Shown here piece after piece: positions 43,090 to 54,128 of a stretch of DNA of 64,000 nt. A program made the position numbers and the translations under genes. The notes under the pieces are model-generated. The model did no database searches. It was given only the letters and a program-made list of their open reading frames with translations, and was not told where the DNA came from. The DNA is from Halarcobacter anaerophilus (lineage in GTDB: Bacteria > Campylobacterota > Campylobacteria > Campylobacterales > Arcobacteraceae). How positions within the stretch are numbered: position 1 is the first letter of the stretch; every line of letters begins with the position of its first letter. The stretch spans positions 2,604,001 to 2,668,000 of the forward strand of contig NZ_CP041070.1 in assembly GCF_006459125.1 (NCBI RefSeq), written 5' to 3'.

Positions 43090-44070
43090 TTATCTAATTA
43101 AAACTGAAATTTTCCTAAGAGAAGCTTGCAGATATAGATTTTGATTTGAGATTTTTGAGGATTTTAGTTCAAGTTCAATATTAAGAAGATATTGAAGAAT
43201 TTCCGAAAACTTTTCAGGTTTTATATTCATAGCAAGCCTAGTTTTCTTTTCCCATACGTTTTTAGGAGGTACAAAACCTAAAATCTCTTTGGCGTTTGCA
43301 GTTCCGTAAACTCTTATATAAGAGCTTATCATAAAAAGCTGTTGAACAAAAGAACTTATTTGATTTAAAAGATAAATTTCATTCATCCCTCCTTCAAAAA
43401 GTCCTTCTAATTCATCACTTATATCTTGGGAAGCAAAAAGATTATGCAAAAAATCTTCAAAATTGACTGCCCCTATTCCAAAGCAGTGTTTATATACTAA
43501 ATCAGAAGTTATAACCTCATCTAAAATAGCTAATTTTTTTAAATCATTTATACATAAACTAAGATCTTGTCTGTGCATAAAGTAAAGATTATTAAAAGCT
43601 GAAAGTTCATATCTCATATTTAAAGCTTTTGCATGATTTTCGATAAGTCTTATTGCTTCGTTGGGAAAAGGATTAAACATCCGTACGCTAACCGCATTTA
43701 ATTTTTTTGTAAAATATCCTGCCATAGTTTTGAATTCACTGTCATCCATACAACAAAAAACAACTTTAGAATCTTTATTTATATTACAAGCTTCTATTAA
43801 CTGAGTAACTTCGTTTTTATTAAGCTTTTTCTCCAATTTTATAACCAAAATATTATTTGAAGCAAAAAGCGAAGATTGAAGTAATTTGTCTTTTGCGTAT
43901 TTAAAATCAAAATCATCAAAATAGAGCTTTTCTATTTCATCGAAACTTCCGAGTCTATTTGCAAGCAAATCAGTATAATACTCAATTAAAAAGTTTGATT
44001 GCCCATAAAACATATAAGCACTAAAAGTTACGTTTTGATTTAACAGATTATCGAATTCATTTTTATACAT
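43090..44070 (-). CDS. holA: DNA polymerase III delta subunit
   Basis: The 326-residue protein resembles the epsilonproteobacterial HolA: an N-terminal AAA+-like domain lacking Walker A ([19 protein letters not shown]), then [15 protein letters not shown] and [16 protein letters not shown] at the C-terminus. Delta opens the beta clamp during loading. It stands just upstream of rpsF and may be read through into that operon. Confidence 0.8.
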   Translation of the reverse strand: MYKNEFDNLLNQNVTFSAYMFYGQSNFLIEYYTDLLANRLGSFDEIEKLYFDDFDFKYAKDKLLQSSLFASNNILVIKLEKKLNKNEVTQLIEACNINKDSKVVFCCMDDSEFKTMAGYFTKKLNAVSVRMFNPFPNEAIRLIENHAKALNMRYELSAFNNLYFMHRQDLSLCINDLKKLAILDEVITSDLVYKHCFGIGAVNFEDFLHNLFASQDISDELEGLFEGGMNEIYLLNQISSFVQQLFMISSYIRVYGTANAKEILGFVPPKNVWEKKTRLAMNIKPEKFSEILQYLLNIELELKSSKISNQNLYLQASLRKISVLIR

Positions 44071-44160
44071 AATGCAATATTAACCTAAATTTACTTTTTT
44101 TGCACTTTTGTTACAGCAGTTTTAAATTTTAAAATTTATTAAACTGAAAGTTAGCAGTGA

Positions 44161-44166
44161 TATAAT
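44161..44166 (+). promoter_or_regulatory. -10 box for DsrE-like gene
   Basis: TATAAT 26 bases before the ATG; AAAAGGAG is the ribosome binding site. Confidence 0.6.
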
Positions 44167-44192
44167 TTTTAGAAATATAAAAGGAGTTCTTT

Positions 44193-44531
44193 ATGCAAAA
44201 AGAGGCAAAAATTTTATGGACTACAGATAATAAAGAGACAGCAATGAATATGGTACTTTTATATGCCCATAATGCAAAAATCCACGGTTGGATGAAAGAG
44301 GTTTCTATTTTAGTTTGGGGTGCAAGTCAAAAATTGATTATTCAAGATAAAGAGATTCAAGAAAAAATAAAAGTGATGATTGATGACGGTGTAAAATTTA
44401 CCGCTTGTTTAAAATGTGCGGAAAATATGGAAATAGCAGAAGGGTTAGAAGCTTGCCATATTGATCTTTTTTATACGGGAGAGCTTTTAAGCAACTGGAT
44501 AAAAAGCGGTGAAACGGTAATTAGTGTTTAA
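44193..44531 (+). CDS. DsrE-like small protein
   Basis: The 112-residue cytosolic protein has the DsrE/DsrF-like fold by eye: ILWTTDNKETAMNMVLLYAHNAK, SILVWGASQKLI and TACLKCAENMEIAEGLE. The Cys in LKCAEN could carry sulfur as in DsrE/TusD, but function is not shown. It is a single gene with promoter. Its stop codon is the loop of a hairpin shared with rnr. Confidence 0.75.
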   Translation: MQKEAKILWTTDNKETAMNMVLLYAHNAKIHGWMKEVSILVWGASQKLIIQDKEIQEKIKVMIDDGVKFTACLKCAENMEIAEGLEACHIDLFYTGELLSNWIKSGETVISV

Positions 44532-44540
44532 AACACTAAT
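44520..44540. terminator. hairpin whose loop is the stop codon
   Basis: ATTAGTGTT (44520-44528) pairs with AACACTAAT (44532-44540); the three-base loop TAA is the stop codon of the DsrE-like gene. The distal arm covers the stop of rnr. Confidence 0.6.
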
Positions 44541-46386
44541 ACTTCACGCTTCCCGTTATCTGTTTTGAGATTACGTCGCTTGATTTTATAATTACTTTTA
44601 TTTTGCTAAATAGTATTTGTCCTTTATAATTATCAAGATAGATTTTAGCTCCTGCTATCTCTCCGTAGGTTACGCATACTCCTCTTTCAGAATCGACAAT
44701 CTTTGCTTTTACCTCTTTTTTTATATTTTTCAATGCCCATCTTGCATATTTCCTATCTTCAAAATCCCAAACCATTTGATCTATTTTTCTCTCTTGATTA
44801 GAGATATGTTCACAAATGTCTTCTATGTTTTTAGGAGTTTGTTTTGTTTTTAAAATTCTATGCAGAACTAAATCCGAATATCTTCTAATAGGACTTGTAA
44901 AATGTGAATATGATTTAAATCCCAAACCGAAATGCCCTAAATTTTTAGAGCTATATTTTGCTTGTGTTTGAGCATGAATTATAAGATCATCAATCTCTTC
45001 ACTTAGACTTGAGTATTTTGCTTTTTGTTGTATATGCGTAATAGTCGAATGAACATCACTTTGAAGTTTTACTTTTAAGCCCAAAGCATTAACATCATCC
45101 ACAAGTTTTGAAATCGCTTTAAAAGGCGGCTCTTCATGAATTCTAAAAATTCCTACGCTGTTTACTTTTTTGCTAGCTTCAATATTTGCTAAAAGCATAC
45201 ACTCTTCAATCAGTTGATGGGAAGCAGAAGAGGTTTCAATCTCAACACTCTGAATTTCACCGTTTTTCAAAGTTAGTTTATACTCGTTGCTTCTAAAATC
45301 ATAACCTTTTTTTAATCTCTTTTTTCTATACTGTTTTGTAACTTCATAAAGAGGAAGAAGATAATCAAAAATCTCTTTTTCGTTTTGTGAAAAAGTATCA
45401 AATTTTTTTTCTAACACTCTATCTATTCTTCCGTAAGAGAATTTTCTGTGAGAATTTATAACTGCTTCAAAAAGTTCCGATTTTTTTACTTCAATATTTT
45501 TTAAATCCAAATATATTTTAAAAACATAAGAGTATCTGTCTACTCCCTCTTTTAAAGAACACATATCTTCACTTAATTCATTTGGAAGCATAGGTAAAAC
45601 TTTTGAAGGAAGATATGCAGAAGTCGATTTTTTAAAAGCTAATTTATCAAGTTCACTTCCCTCTTTTACAAAATAAGAGACATCTGCAATTGCTACGTAT
45701 AAAATAGAGTTTTCCCGGTCAAAATATATAGCATCGTCATGATCTTTTGCACTATTTGGATCGATTGTACAAAAAGGCAGTTTACTTAAATCAACTCTTT
45801 TGTTTGAATCATCCATTTTGGCATCAACTTCAAGTTTTGAGTTTAATCTGTAATCTTCATCGTATAAACTCAAAGATATCTCTTCATCAACTGTCGTATC
45901 GCTTATATTTCCTAAGTTTTTTACTATGTCAAAACTTTTATTGTCAACTAAAAGAATATCTCCCTCTTGCAATTTTTGTTTTGGAGTAAATTGCAGTTTT
46001 ATAGACTCTTTTACCGTATAAAAACTTTTATCTTTTACATAAATTAGAATCTGTCCCGTTTTACCGTTTAAAAAAACTTTTTCGATTTTTGCTTTGATTT
46101 TACTTCTTGGATTAAATACTCTTTTTGCTAAAACCAAGTCTCCGTCATAGGCTCCGTTTAAATGTTCAATATCTAAATTCAAATTTTTATGTTCGTTAAG
46201 CAGATCACAAAGAGTTGCTCTGTTTTTTTCTACTTTTACGACTCCTATACGATATTTGCTATTTATTTCATAATTTTCATTTTTTATAATAAAGCCCTCT
46301 TCTACGAACTGCTCAAGTTTTTCTATCTCTTCTTCTGTAAACTCTGTTTTGTTTGATTCTATTTTTGTAAAAAGCTTTTTTAGCAC
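44536..46386 (-). CDS. rnr: ribonuclease R family exoribonuclease
   Basis: The 616-residue 3'-5' exoribonuclease has cold-shock domains (about 45-170) and an RNB domain with catalytic Asp residues in TIDPNSAKDHDDAIYF (about 205). The region also shows ADVSYFVKEGSELD and FTSPIRRYSDLVLHRIL. A short S1-like tail follows. It is shorter than E. coli RNase R (no basic tail), as usual in this phylum. Divergent from ilvC. Confidence 0.92.
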   Translation of the reverse strand: MLKKLFTKIESNKTEFTEEEIEKLEQFVEEGFIIKNENYEINSKYRIGVVKVEKNRATLCDLLNEHKNLNLDIEHLNGAYDGDLVLAKRVFNPRSKIKAKIEKVFLNGKTGQILIYVKDKSFYTVKESIKLQFTPKQKLQEGDILLVDNKSFDIVKNLGNISDTTVDEEISLSLYDEDYRLNSKLEVDAKMDDSNKRVDLSKLPFCTIDPNSAKDHDDAIYFDRENSILYVAIADVSYFVKEGSELDKLAFKKSTSAYLPSKVLPMLPNELSEDMCSLKEGVDRYSYVFKIYLDLKNIEVKKSELFEAVINSHRKFSYGRIDRVLEKKFDTFSQNEKEIFDYLLPLYEVTKQYRKKRLKKGYDFRSNEYKLTLKNGEIQSVEIETSSASHQLIEECMLLANIEASKKVNSVGIFRIHEEPPFKAISKLVDDVNALGLKVKLQSDVHSTITHIQQKAKYSSLSEEIDDLIIHAQTQAKYSSKNLGHFGLGFKSYSHFTSPIRRYSDLVLHRILKTKQTPKNIEDICEHISNQERKIDQMVWDFEDRKYARWALKNIKKEVKAKIVDSERGVCVTYGEIAGAKIYLDNYKGQILFSKIKVIIKSSDVISKQITGSVKY

Positions 46387-46425
46387 TATTTTTCCTTCCG
46401 TTTCTTAGAAAGGTATCTTATCTAA

Positions 46426-47499
<1,074 letters not shown>

Positions 47500-47510
47500 G
47501 GTTTTAAACT

Positions 47511-47539
47511 TTTAAAGTAAGGTTTATCCTTACTTTAAA
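47511..47539 (+). terminator. 12-bp hairpin after ilvC lacking a T run
   Basis: TTTAAAGTAAGG (47511-47522) pairs perfectly with CCTTACTTTAAA (47528-47539), loop five bases. The T run expected of a terminator is missing, and the next gene begins 13 bases later. Confidence 0.5.
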
Positions 47540-47552
47540 CTACTCTTAACAC

Positions 47553-48614
47553 ATGACAAAAAGAAAAAAACGTAAAACTCCAGTCAAAAGAAAAACATCT
47601 AGAAAGAAGCAAACCGGCAATAAAAAGCTTATAAATATATTATTGCTTATAATAATTTTATTAGTATCGGCAATCATATTCTTAATATATATGATTGATA
47701 CGCAAAAACTAAAAAAAAGCACTCAGACAATTCCCAAAGTTGTAGAAAAAATAGAAAAAAACGTAAAAAACACCCATGATGAATTCGATAAATATTTTGA
47801 ACAAATAGAGCAAATAAAAAAAGATAAATTTGAAGAGTATACAAAAGATTTTTATAAAGAGTATGACGAACAAACCGAACCTCAAGTAAAAGATGTCAAA
47901 AAAGATAAAAAAATAGAAAAAGATAAAGAAGAGAAAAGCAATTTAGCAATAAAAGAAAAAAAACCTAAACTTGCTATTATAATAGATGACGTAACAACAA
48001 GTTATCAAGTAAAACAGATTCAATCAATCGGTTTTACTACGACTATGTCGTTTATGCCTCCTACACCCCATCACAATGATTCGGCAAAGATTGCACAAAA
48101 TCTGCCTTTTTATATGATTCACTTGCCTATGGAAGCAAAATATTTTAAAAATGAAGAGAAAAATACTTTACATACAAAAGATTCATATGAAAAAATAGAG
48201 AATAGAATTTCTCAAATTAGAAAATGGTATCCGAATGCAAAATTTACAAATAACCATACAGGAAGTGAATTTACCTCTAATAAAGAGGCAATGGATAAAC
48301 TTTTCAGAGCTTTAAAAAAGTATAATTTTATCTTTGTAGATAGTAGAACAACGGGTAAAAGCGTAGGTAAACAAACAGCACAAAAATATAATATGCCCTA
48401 TATTTCAAGAAATGTGTTTTTGGACAATGAGCAGAACTTTGAATATATTCAAAACCAATTAAAAAAAGCCATAGCAATCGCCAAAAAAAACGGTTTTGCT
48501 ATTGCTATTTGCCATCCTCATTCTGCTACAATCAATACTTTGAAAAAATCTAAAAATCTATTAAAAGATTTAGATTTAGTTTATCTTGAGGATTTACCTC
48601 TTTTAAAAAAATAG
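47553..48614 (+). CDS. divergent polysaccharide deacetylase-family protein
   Basis: The 353-residue protein has a strongly basic N-terminus (TKRKKRKTPVKRK), one membrane helix (about 28-48), a charged coiled linker (50-140) and a periplasmic NodB-like deacetylase domain. Key stretches are LAIIIDDVTTSYQV, FYMIHLPMEA, FTNNHTGSEFTS and AIAICHPHSATI. It probably acts on envelope polysaccharide; the substrate is unknown. It may be co-transcribed with ilvC past a hairpin. Confidence 0.82.
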   Translation: MTKRKKRKTPVKRKTSRKKQTGNKKLINILLLIIILLVSAIIFLIYMIDTQKLKKSTQTIPKVVEKIEKNVKNTHDEFDKYFEQIEQIKKDKFEEYTKDFYKEYDEQTEPQVKDVKKDKKIEKDKEEKSNLAIKEKKPKLAIIIDDVTTSYQVKQIQSIGFTTTMSFMPPTPHHNDSAKIAQNLPFYMIHLPMEAKYFKNEEKNTLHTKDSYEKIENRISQIRKWYPNAKFTNNHTGSEFTSNKEAMDKLFRALKKYNFIFVDSRTTGKSVGKQTAQKYNMPYISRNVFLDNEQNFEYIQNQLKKAIAIAKKNGFAIAICHPHSATINTLKKSKNLLKDLDLVYLEDLPLLKK

Positions 48615-48622
48615 TTTAATAT

Positions 48623-49756
48623 TTATCTAAAAGATTGATATTCATTTAAAGGCTTTAACCTTTTTCTTAATACAATTTGAAAAAGTTGAAGTCTTCTGCT
48701 TCTAAAAGCTCCGGCACAACTCTTTAAGTAATAACTCCACATTCTATAAAATCTCTCATTGTAATCATCTTTTATCTTATCCCATGAGTTGTCGAAATTT
48801 TCAAACCATGACATTAAAGTTTTGTCATAATCCATACCGAAATTATGAACATCTTCAATTACAAAATATTTTTCACAAGCTTTACTTATCTGAGATAAAG
48901 AGGGAATCTGCCCGTTTGGAAAAATATATTTGTTTATCCAAGGATCAGTACCTTTTTGGGGAACATCATTTCCAATCGTATGCAATAGGAATATTCCTTC
49001 ATCTTTCATATTTTTAAATGCCGTTTGAAAATATTTATTGTAATTTTTTTCACCGACATGTTCAAACATCCCTATAGAGACAACTTTGTCGTATTTCTCT
49101 TGTATATTTCTATAATCCATCAATTTGACTTTTATAGGCAAATCTTTAAAATTTTCATCTATATATTTTTTTTGTTCGGAAGAGACGGTTATACCGTTTA
49201 CTTTTACTTTATAGTTTTGTGAAGCAAATACTGCAAAACTTCCCCAGCCGCAACCTATTTCAAGAACACTTTCATTTGGTTTGAGTTGAAGTTTTTTGCA
49301 AATCAAATCAAGTTTTGCGATTTGTGCTTCATATAAACAAGAAGCATTTTTCCAATATCCGCAAGAGTAACTCATAGTTTTATCTAACATATTTTTATAA
49401 AGATCATTTCCTGCGTTATAGTGTTTCTCTCCTACTTGGAAAGAACGCCTTTTTGACTGAAGATTCACAAGTCTTGGAATAAGCCAATTTTTAAGAAAAG
49501 TGATATTACCTTTTACCTCCTCTTCCAATTTTGAAGTCAAGACTTTACAAATCATTTCATCAACTCTACAACAATCCCACCAACCCTCCATATAAGCTTC
49601 ACCTAGACCTAAAGAGCCTTCTCTTATAACTCTTGAATATAGATTTTGATTGTGTATTTTGGGATCACTTTTAGAATCTCCGTCTAAAACTATACCTGCT
49701 TTTTCTAACTTTGTTTGCAGCCACAATTTGGCTTTGTTTTCTATTCTGCTGTTCAA
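48623..49756 (-). CDS. cfa: cyclopropane-fatty-acyl-phospholipid synthase
   Basis: A SAM-dependent enzyme that cyclopropanates membrane lipid double bonds. SAM site VLEIGCGWGSFAVFA, plus MSYSCGYWK and VSIGMFEHVGEKNY. An open frame reaches 49795, but AAAGGAG lies inside that extension, eight bases before a TTG at 49756, so I take 49756 as the start (about 377 residues). Similar in length to E. coli Cfa. Confidence 0.93.
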   Translation of the reverse strand: MNSRIENKAKLWLQTKLEKAGIVLDGDSKSDPKIHNQNLYSRVIREGSLGLGEAYMEGWWDCCRVDEMICKVLTSKLEEEVKGNITFLKNWLIPRLVNLQSKRRSFQVGEKHYNAGNDLYKNMLDKTMSYSCGYWKNASCLYEAQIAKLDLICKKLQLKPNESVLEIGCGWGSFAVFASQNYKVKVNGITVSSEQKKYIDENFKDLPIKVKLMDYRNIQEKYDKVVSIGMFEHVGEKNYNKYFQTAFKNMKDEGIFLLHTIGNDVPQKGTDPWINKYIFPNGQIPSLSQISKACEKYFVIEDVHNFGMDYDKTLMSWFENFDNSWDKIKDDYNERFYRMWSYYLKSCAGAFRSRRLQLFQIVLRKRLKPLNEYQSFR

Positions 49757-49901
49757 TTTTAAATCTCCTTTATAATTAAGGATAATATTTATCAACTAAA
49801 AAAAGATATTACAACTTAAATTAATTCAAACTTAAAAGACTTTATTTTGAAGCTTCGTATATTATATACCAATTTATAATAAAGTTTAATATTTTATTTA
49901 T

Positions 49902-49907
49902 TATAAT
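49902..49907 (+). promoter_or_regulatory. -10 box for dprA
   Basis: TATAAT, 24 bases before the dprA ATG, in AT-rich DNA. AAAGGCAAAGG precedes the start. Confidence 0.55.
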
Positions 49908-49931
49908 TACTAAAATTATAAAAGGCAAAGG

Positions 49932-50699
49932 ATGTCCCAAACAGCTACTTTTAGAATAAAAGAGTTAAATTCAATGAAAAAATATCCCGAAAATATTTTT
50001 TTTAAAGGTAATTTGGAACTTCTAAAAAAAAGAAAAATTGCAATAGTAGGAAGCCGTCACCCAAATGCTTATGCAAAAAAAATTACCCATAAGATTGCTA
50101 ATGAACTGGCAAAAAGAGAGATTGTTATCGTAAGCGGTGCAGCAATCGGTACAGACTCAATTGCCCATAAAGCGGCAACTCCTAAAAATACAATCGCCGT
50201 TATGGCAAATGGTCTTGATATAAAATACCCTGCTATAAATGCAAAATTGATTGAATCTATTGAAAAAGAGGGATTAACATTAAGTAGTTATAAAGACGGT
50301 CAAAAGCCGAGAAACTATACTTTCGTACAAAGAAACGAGATAGTAGTAAGTTTGGCTCAAACTCTTATAGTAACTTATGCCGATGAAAAAAGCGGAACAC
50401 TTACTTCTATAGATTATGCTCTTAAAATGGGCAAAAAAGTATATACTATCCCTCATCATTTAGATGACAGTTTAGGAACTCAAAAACTTTTGGAAGAAGG
50501 TAAAATCCATTTAATTTATAATTTAGAAAAATTTTTAAACAGCTTTGGAGAGATAAAAACAAAAAACGATGATTTGTCCAACTATTTAAAAACTTTTCCT
50601 TCTTATGAAGAAGCCGTTAGAAAATATAAAAACCGAATTTTTCAATTAGAATTAGAAGGTGAGATTAAAATTGAAAACGGGTATATAAAACCCGTTTAA
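49932..50699 (+). CDS. dprA: DNA-processing protein DprA
   Basis: DprA loads RecA on incoming single strands in natural transformation. The Rossmann core shows KIAIVGSRHPNAYAKK, VSGAAIGTDSIAHKAA, FVQRNEIVVSLAQTLIVTYADEKSGTLTS in separate stretches. The 255 residues comprise the core plus a short C-terminal tail instead of a full winged helix. This suggests the organism is or was transformable. Confidence 0.92.
   Translation: MSQTATFRIKELNSMKKYPENIFFKGNLELLKKRKIAIVGSRHPNAYAKKITHKIANELAKREIVIVSGAAIGTDSIAHKAATPKNTIAVMANGLDIKYPAINAKLIESIEKEGLTLSSYKDGQKPRNYTFVQRNEIVVSLAQTLIVTYADEKSGTLTSIDYALKMGKKVYTIPHHLDDSLGTQKLLEEGKIHLIYNLEKFLNSFGEIKTKNDDLSNYLKTFPSYEEAVRKYKNRIFQLELEGEIKIENGYIKPV
50675..50697. 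terminator. hairpin shared by dprA and nhaA
   Basis: AAACGGGT (50675-50682) pairs with ACCCGTTT (50690-50697), seven-base loop. It is made of the final dprA codons and touches the nhaA stop. Confidence 0.6.
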
Positions 50700-51883
50700 A
50701 TATTACATCTTCTTTTTACTTTTACAAAACGCAAAATCAAATATCCTGCGATTCCTGAAATAAAAGAGCCTACCAAAATAGCTAATTTATCGCTGTAAAA
50801 AAAGATATTACTGTTTTCAAAAGCCAAACTGTCAATAAATAGACTCATAGTAAAGCCAATTCCCGTTAAAACCGATACCCCGTAAAGCTGTCCCCAGGAA
50901 GAACACTTAGGCAAGGTTGCTATTTTATATTTTATAGCCAAAAAACTAAAAAGGAAAACTCCTATTTGTTTTCCTAAAAAGAGTCCTAAAACTATCCCCG
51001 TACTTGTAGGGTTTACTACTTTTTCAAAAGAGATAGAACTTAAATCAACTCCGGCATTAACAAAAGCAAAAAGAGGAAGAATATAAAAAGCTACCCAATA
51101 ATGAATATGGTGTTCAAGATGTTTTACGGGAGAAACCAGTTTTCTTTTTTCGTTTATTGCATGAAGAGGAATACAAAAAGCTACGATAATACCGGCAAGA
51201 GTTGCATGAACTCCCGATTTAAGTACAAAAATCCATAAAAGAGCCCCAACTATCCAATAATATCCAAGTCTAGTTACTTTAAATCTATTTAATAAAAACA
51301 GAATCAATATACAAAAACCTGCAAGAATAATTGCATGAAAAGATAAATCAGAAGTATAAAAAAATGCTATTATTAAAATAGCTCCCAAATCATCAAAAAT
51401 TGCAAGTGCCATCAAAAATATTTTTAAAGAGTTTGAAATTCTTTTTCCAAGTAAAGAGAGGATTCCCAAAGCAAAAGCTATATCTGTTGCAGTAGGAATT
51501 GCCCAACCTTGCAAGGCATAATCATCTCCGTAATTGAAAATAAAAAATATTAAAGCAGGAACAATCATTCCTCCTATTGCAGCTATTGCAGGAAGTGCAA
51601 TCTTTTTTGCACTTGAAAGATGCCCCAAAATCAGCTCTCTTTTTATTTCAAGTCCAATCAAAAGAAAAAATATTGCCATTAATCCGTCATTTATCCACAA
51701 AATCAAAGGTTTATCTATATCTAAAATCTGCCCTACTTTAAAAGTGATTTGTGTTTCAAGTACGGAGGTGTAATATTCTGAGAGAAAAGAGTTATTAAGA
51801 AGAAGAGCGAATATTGTAGCAATGATTAATAAAATTCCGGAGGTAGACTCTTTTTTTATATATCTTCTTACTAATAGATTCAT
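50696..51883 (-). CDS. nhaA: Na+/H+ antiporter NhaA
   Basis: The antiporter has about twelve membrane helices. Motifs are NDGLMAIFFLLIGLEIKREL, WAIPTATDIAFALGILSLLG and FDDLGAILIIAFFYT, the last with the paired Asp residues of the ion site. An in-frame ATG at 51937 exists, but AAGGAG sits eight bases before the ATG at 51883, giving 395 residues (family-typical). Its end overlaps dprA by four bases. Confidence 0.94.
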   Translation of the reverse strand: MNLLVRRYIKKESTSGILLIIATIFALLLNNSFLSEYYTSVLETQITFKVGQILDIDKPLILWINDGLMAIFFLLIGLEIKRELILGHLSSAKKIALPAIAAIGGMIVPALIFFIFNYGDDYALQGWAIPTATDIAFALGILSLLGKRISNSLKIFLMALAIFDDLGAILIIAFFYTSDLSFHAIILAGFCILILFLLNRFKVTRLGYYWIVGALLWIFVLKSGVHATLAGIIVAFCIPLHAINEKRKLVSPVKHLEHHIHYWVAFYILPLFAFVNAGVDLSSISFEKVVNPTSTGIVLGLFLGKQIGVFLFSFLAIKYKIATLPKCSSWGQLYGVSVLTGIGFTMSLFIDSLAFENSNIFFYSDKLAILVGSFISGIAGYLILRFVKVKRRCNI

Positions 51884-51981
51884 TCTCTTCTCCTTATAAA
51901 AGTTGTATTTTATAAAGTATAAAATACAACTTAACAACTAAAAGAAGTATTAATTTTAAAAAATTATTTTTCTATTTAAAA

Positions 51982-53946
51982 TTAGAAACTCTCCCATTCT
52001 TCATCATCTGCGGTATTGCTTTTTATCTCACCGTTAGATGCTTTTGCACTCTGTTTTTTCGGTTTTTCTTCGCTTCTTGATCTTCTTGATTCACTTTTAA
52101 CGTGAGAGCTTCTTGCTTGTACACTATCTTTACCTATAAACTCTTTTGTTTGTGCATCCGCAACTATCTCTTTTGCAATTGAATCAGTTTGAATTGCAAT
52201 ATCATGTGTTTGTGTTGCAATTTGCGCATTTTGTTGTGTTTGTTGATCAAGTTGATTAACTGCATCGTTTATTTGAGTAATTCCTTGTTCTTGCTCTTTA
52301 CTCGCATTTGTGATTTCAGTTATTTTCTCTATAGATTTAGTAATATCAACTAATAAATCATCATAACCTTTAATCATTTGAGTACTGATATCTTTCCCCT
52401 GGTCAGCTTTTGTTGTTGCATTTTCGACTAAACTTTTAATCTCTTTTGCAGCTTCCGCACTTCTTGCAGCTAGATTTCTAACTTCTTGTGCAACTACTGC
52501 AAAACCTTTTCCTGCTTCTCCTGCAGTTGCCGCTTCTACGGCTGCATTTAAAGATAGAATATTTGTTTGGAAAGCTATTTGATCTATAACAGTAATTGCT
52601 TCACTAATAGAGTTAACCTGATCCGTAATATCTTCCATTGCTTTTGATGTATTTTGAGCCAGTGTCTGACCTGTTTTTGCAGAAGAACTTACGTTACCTG
52701 CATAATCACTCATTAACTGTACATTTTCCGCATTATTAACAATAGTACTTGTAATCTCTTCTAATGCAGCTGCCGTCTCTTCAAGTGAAGCTGCAGCTTC
52801 TGTTGAACTTTTATTTAAAGTATCTACATTTGAAATTAACTGATCAGATGATTGATCTAAAGTTAATCCTATAGTATAAGACTGTTTTAACAGTTTTGAA
52901 ATCTCTTCAGTTAAGAAGTTTACGCTATTGATAAGTGATGCTATATCCCCGTGAACATCCGTATTATCAATTTTACTTGTAAAATTGTAGTTGCTGAACT
53001 CTTTTAGAACTCTGTTTATCTCGTCAACTTTTGATTTTACACCGCTTAACATACTATTTAAAGCATTTGTAAGTTGAATTAACTGAGGATTACTTGCCTG
53101 GCTTTTTACTAATTCGTTAAGATATCCCTGATTTGCTTTTTCCACGATAGATAATGCTTCTTTTACCGTTTCGTTGTCTTTTGCAAGTCCTTCTTTAGTC
53201 TTAACAATGCTCTCATTTACAGCTTGTGCCATTAAAGCAAACTCATCTTTCCCATCAACTTCTAAAAGTTTGCTATCTTCGCTCTCTCTGTTAATATAAG
53301 CAAAAAATCCTGACAATCCTTCTTTAAATTTTTCAATAGATGAAACAATAATATTAGAAAGAATTATTGAGAAGATAACAAATAAGATAATTGAAACAAT
53401 AACGATACCTATTAAAATATAGTTCATTGTAGTTTCAGCTTCATTTCTTAACTCAATTGCACTTTTATTTATCTCATTTAATTTATTTTCTAAATCAGTT
53501 CCTGTTTTTGCCATATCGGCAATTAGAGGTTTTAAATCCTCAGACTCTTTTAATATTCCATTTTTATACTCTTCAATTCTTTTTTGAGAAAATTTATCAA
53601 AATATTCAACATATTTAGAAGATTCGCTTAAGATCTCTTCACAAAGTTGAACATTCTTTCCTACACTTAATTGAGATTTAAAGAATGAAACATTTTCATC
53701 TAATTTTCCAAAATCTTTTATAACAACGTTTGCAGTGTCATTTGAAGGAGCTCTCAAAAATTGATAAACAGAGATTCTTCCTTTCAAAACTTGTTGAATA
53801 AAAACATCAGTTTGAGTTGCCGCATCAATTCTAAACTTTACAAGATTGTTATAATAAGAAAATATAATTGCGACAATTGTCACAATTATAACATACACGA
53901 TTGGAACAAGCATTAATTTAGCTTTAGTACTAAAATTTTTTAGCAT
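51982..53946 (-). CDS. methyl-accepting chemotaxis protein with C-terminal tether
   Basis: The 654-residue chemoreceptor has membrane helices at about 10-30 and 172-197, and between them a helical periplasmic sensor of about 140 residues. A HAMP region and a cytoplasmic signalling hairpin follow, with the tip [25 protein letters not shown] in two adjoining parts. The C-terminus ends in EWESF after a charged linker, resembling the NWETF-type pentapeptide that binds CheR. The ligand is unknown. It is monocistronic, with AAGGGAAAGG before the start. Confidence 0.93.
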   Translation of the reverse strand: MLKNFSTKAKLMLVPIVYVIIVTIVAIIFSYYNNLVKFRIDAATQTDVFIQQVLKGRISVYQFLRAPSNDTANVVIKDFGKLDENVSFFKSQLSVGKNVQLCEEILSESSKYVEYFDKFSQKRIEEYKNGILKESEDLKPLIADMAKTGTDLENKLNEINKSAIELRNEAETTMNYILIGIVIVSIILFVIFSIILSNIIVSSIEKFKEGLSGFFAYINRESEDSKLLEVDGKDEFALMAQAVNESIVKTKEGLAKDNETVKEALSIVEKANQGYLNELVKSQASNPQLIQLTNALNSMLSGVKSKVDEINRVLKEFSNYNFTSKIDNTDVHGDIASLINSVNFLTEEISKLLKQSYTIGLTLDQSSDQLISNVDTLNKSSTEAAASLEETAAALEEITSTIVNNAENVQLMSDYAGNVSSSAKTGQTLAQNTSKAMEDITDQVNSISEAITVIDQIAFQTNILSLNAAVEAATAGEAGKGFAVVAQEVRNLAARSAEAAKEIKSLVENATTKADQGKDISTQMIKGYDDLLVDITKSIEKITEITNASKEQEQGITQINDAVNQLDQQTQQNAQIATQTHDIAIQTDSIAKEIVADAQTKEFIGKDSVQARSSHVKSESRRSRSEEKPKKQSAKASNGEIKSNTADDEEWESF

Positions 53947-54086
53947 GGCCTTTCCCTTCCCTTTATTGACTTTATTATCAACAAATATAACATAAAAATG
54001 TTAAAATATAATAAATTATTGTTATAAATATCACATAAAAAACACATAAATTATTAAATTTGTAGAAAAGTAGAAAAAAGGCAATA

Positions 54087-54123
54087 AATAAATAACTAAA
54101 ATAATATTTATTAGTTATTTATT
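54087..54123 (-). terminator. AT-only dyad after murC
   Basis: AATAAATAACTAA (54087-54099) pairs with TTAGTTATTTATT (54111-54123), 13 bp, 11-base loop, six bases from the murC stop. The nearly pure A/T stem makes it weak. Confidence 0.4.
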
Positions 54124-54128
54124 AAAAT

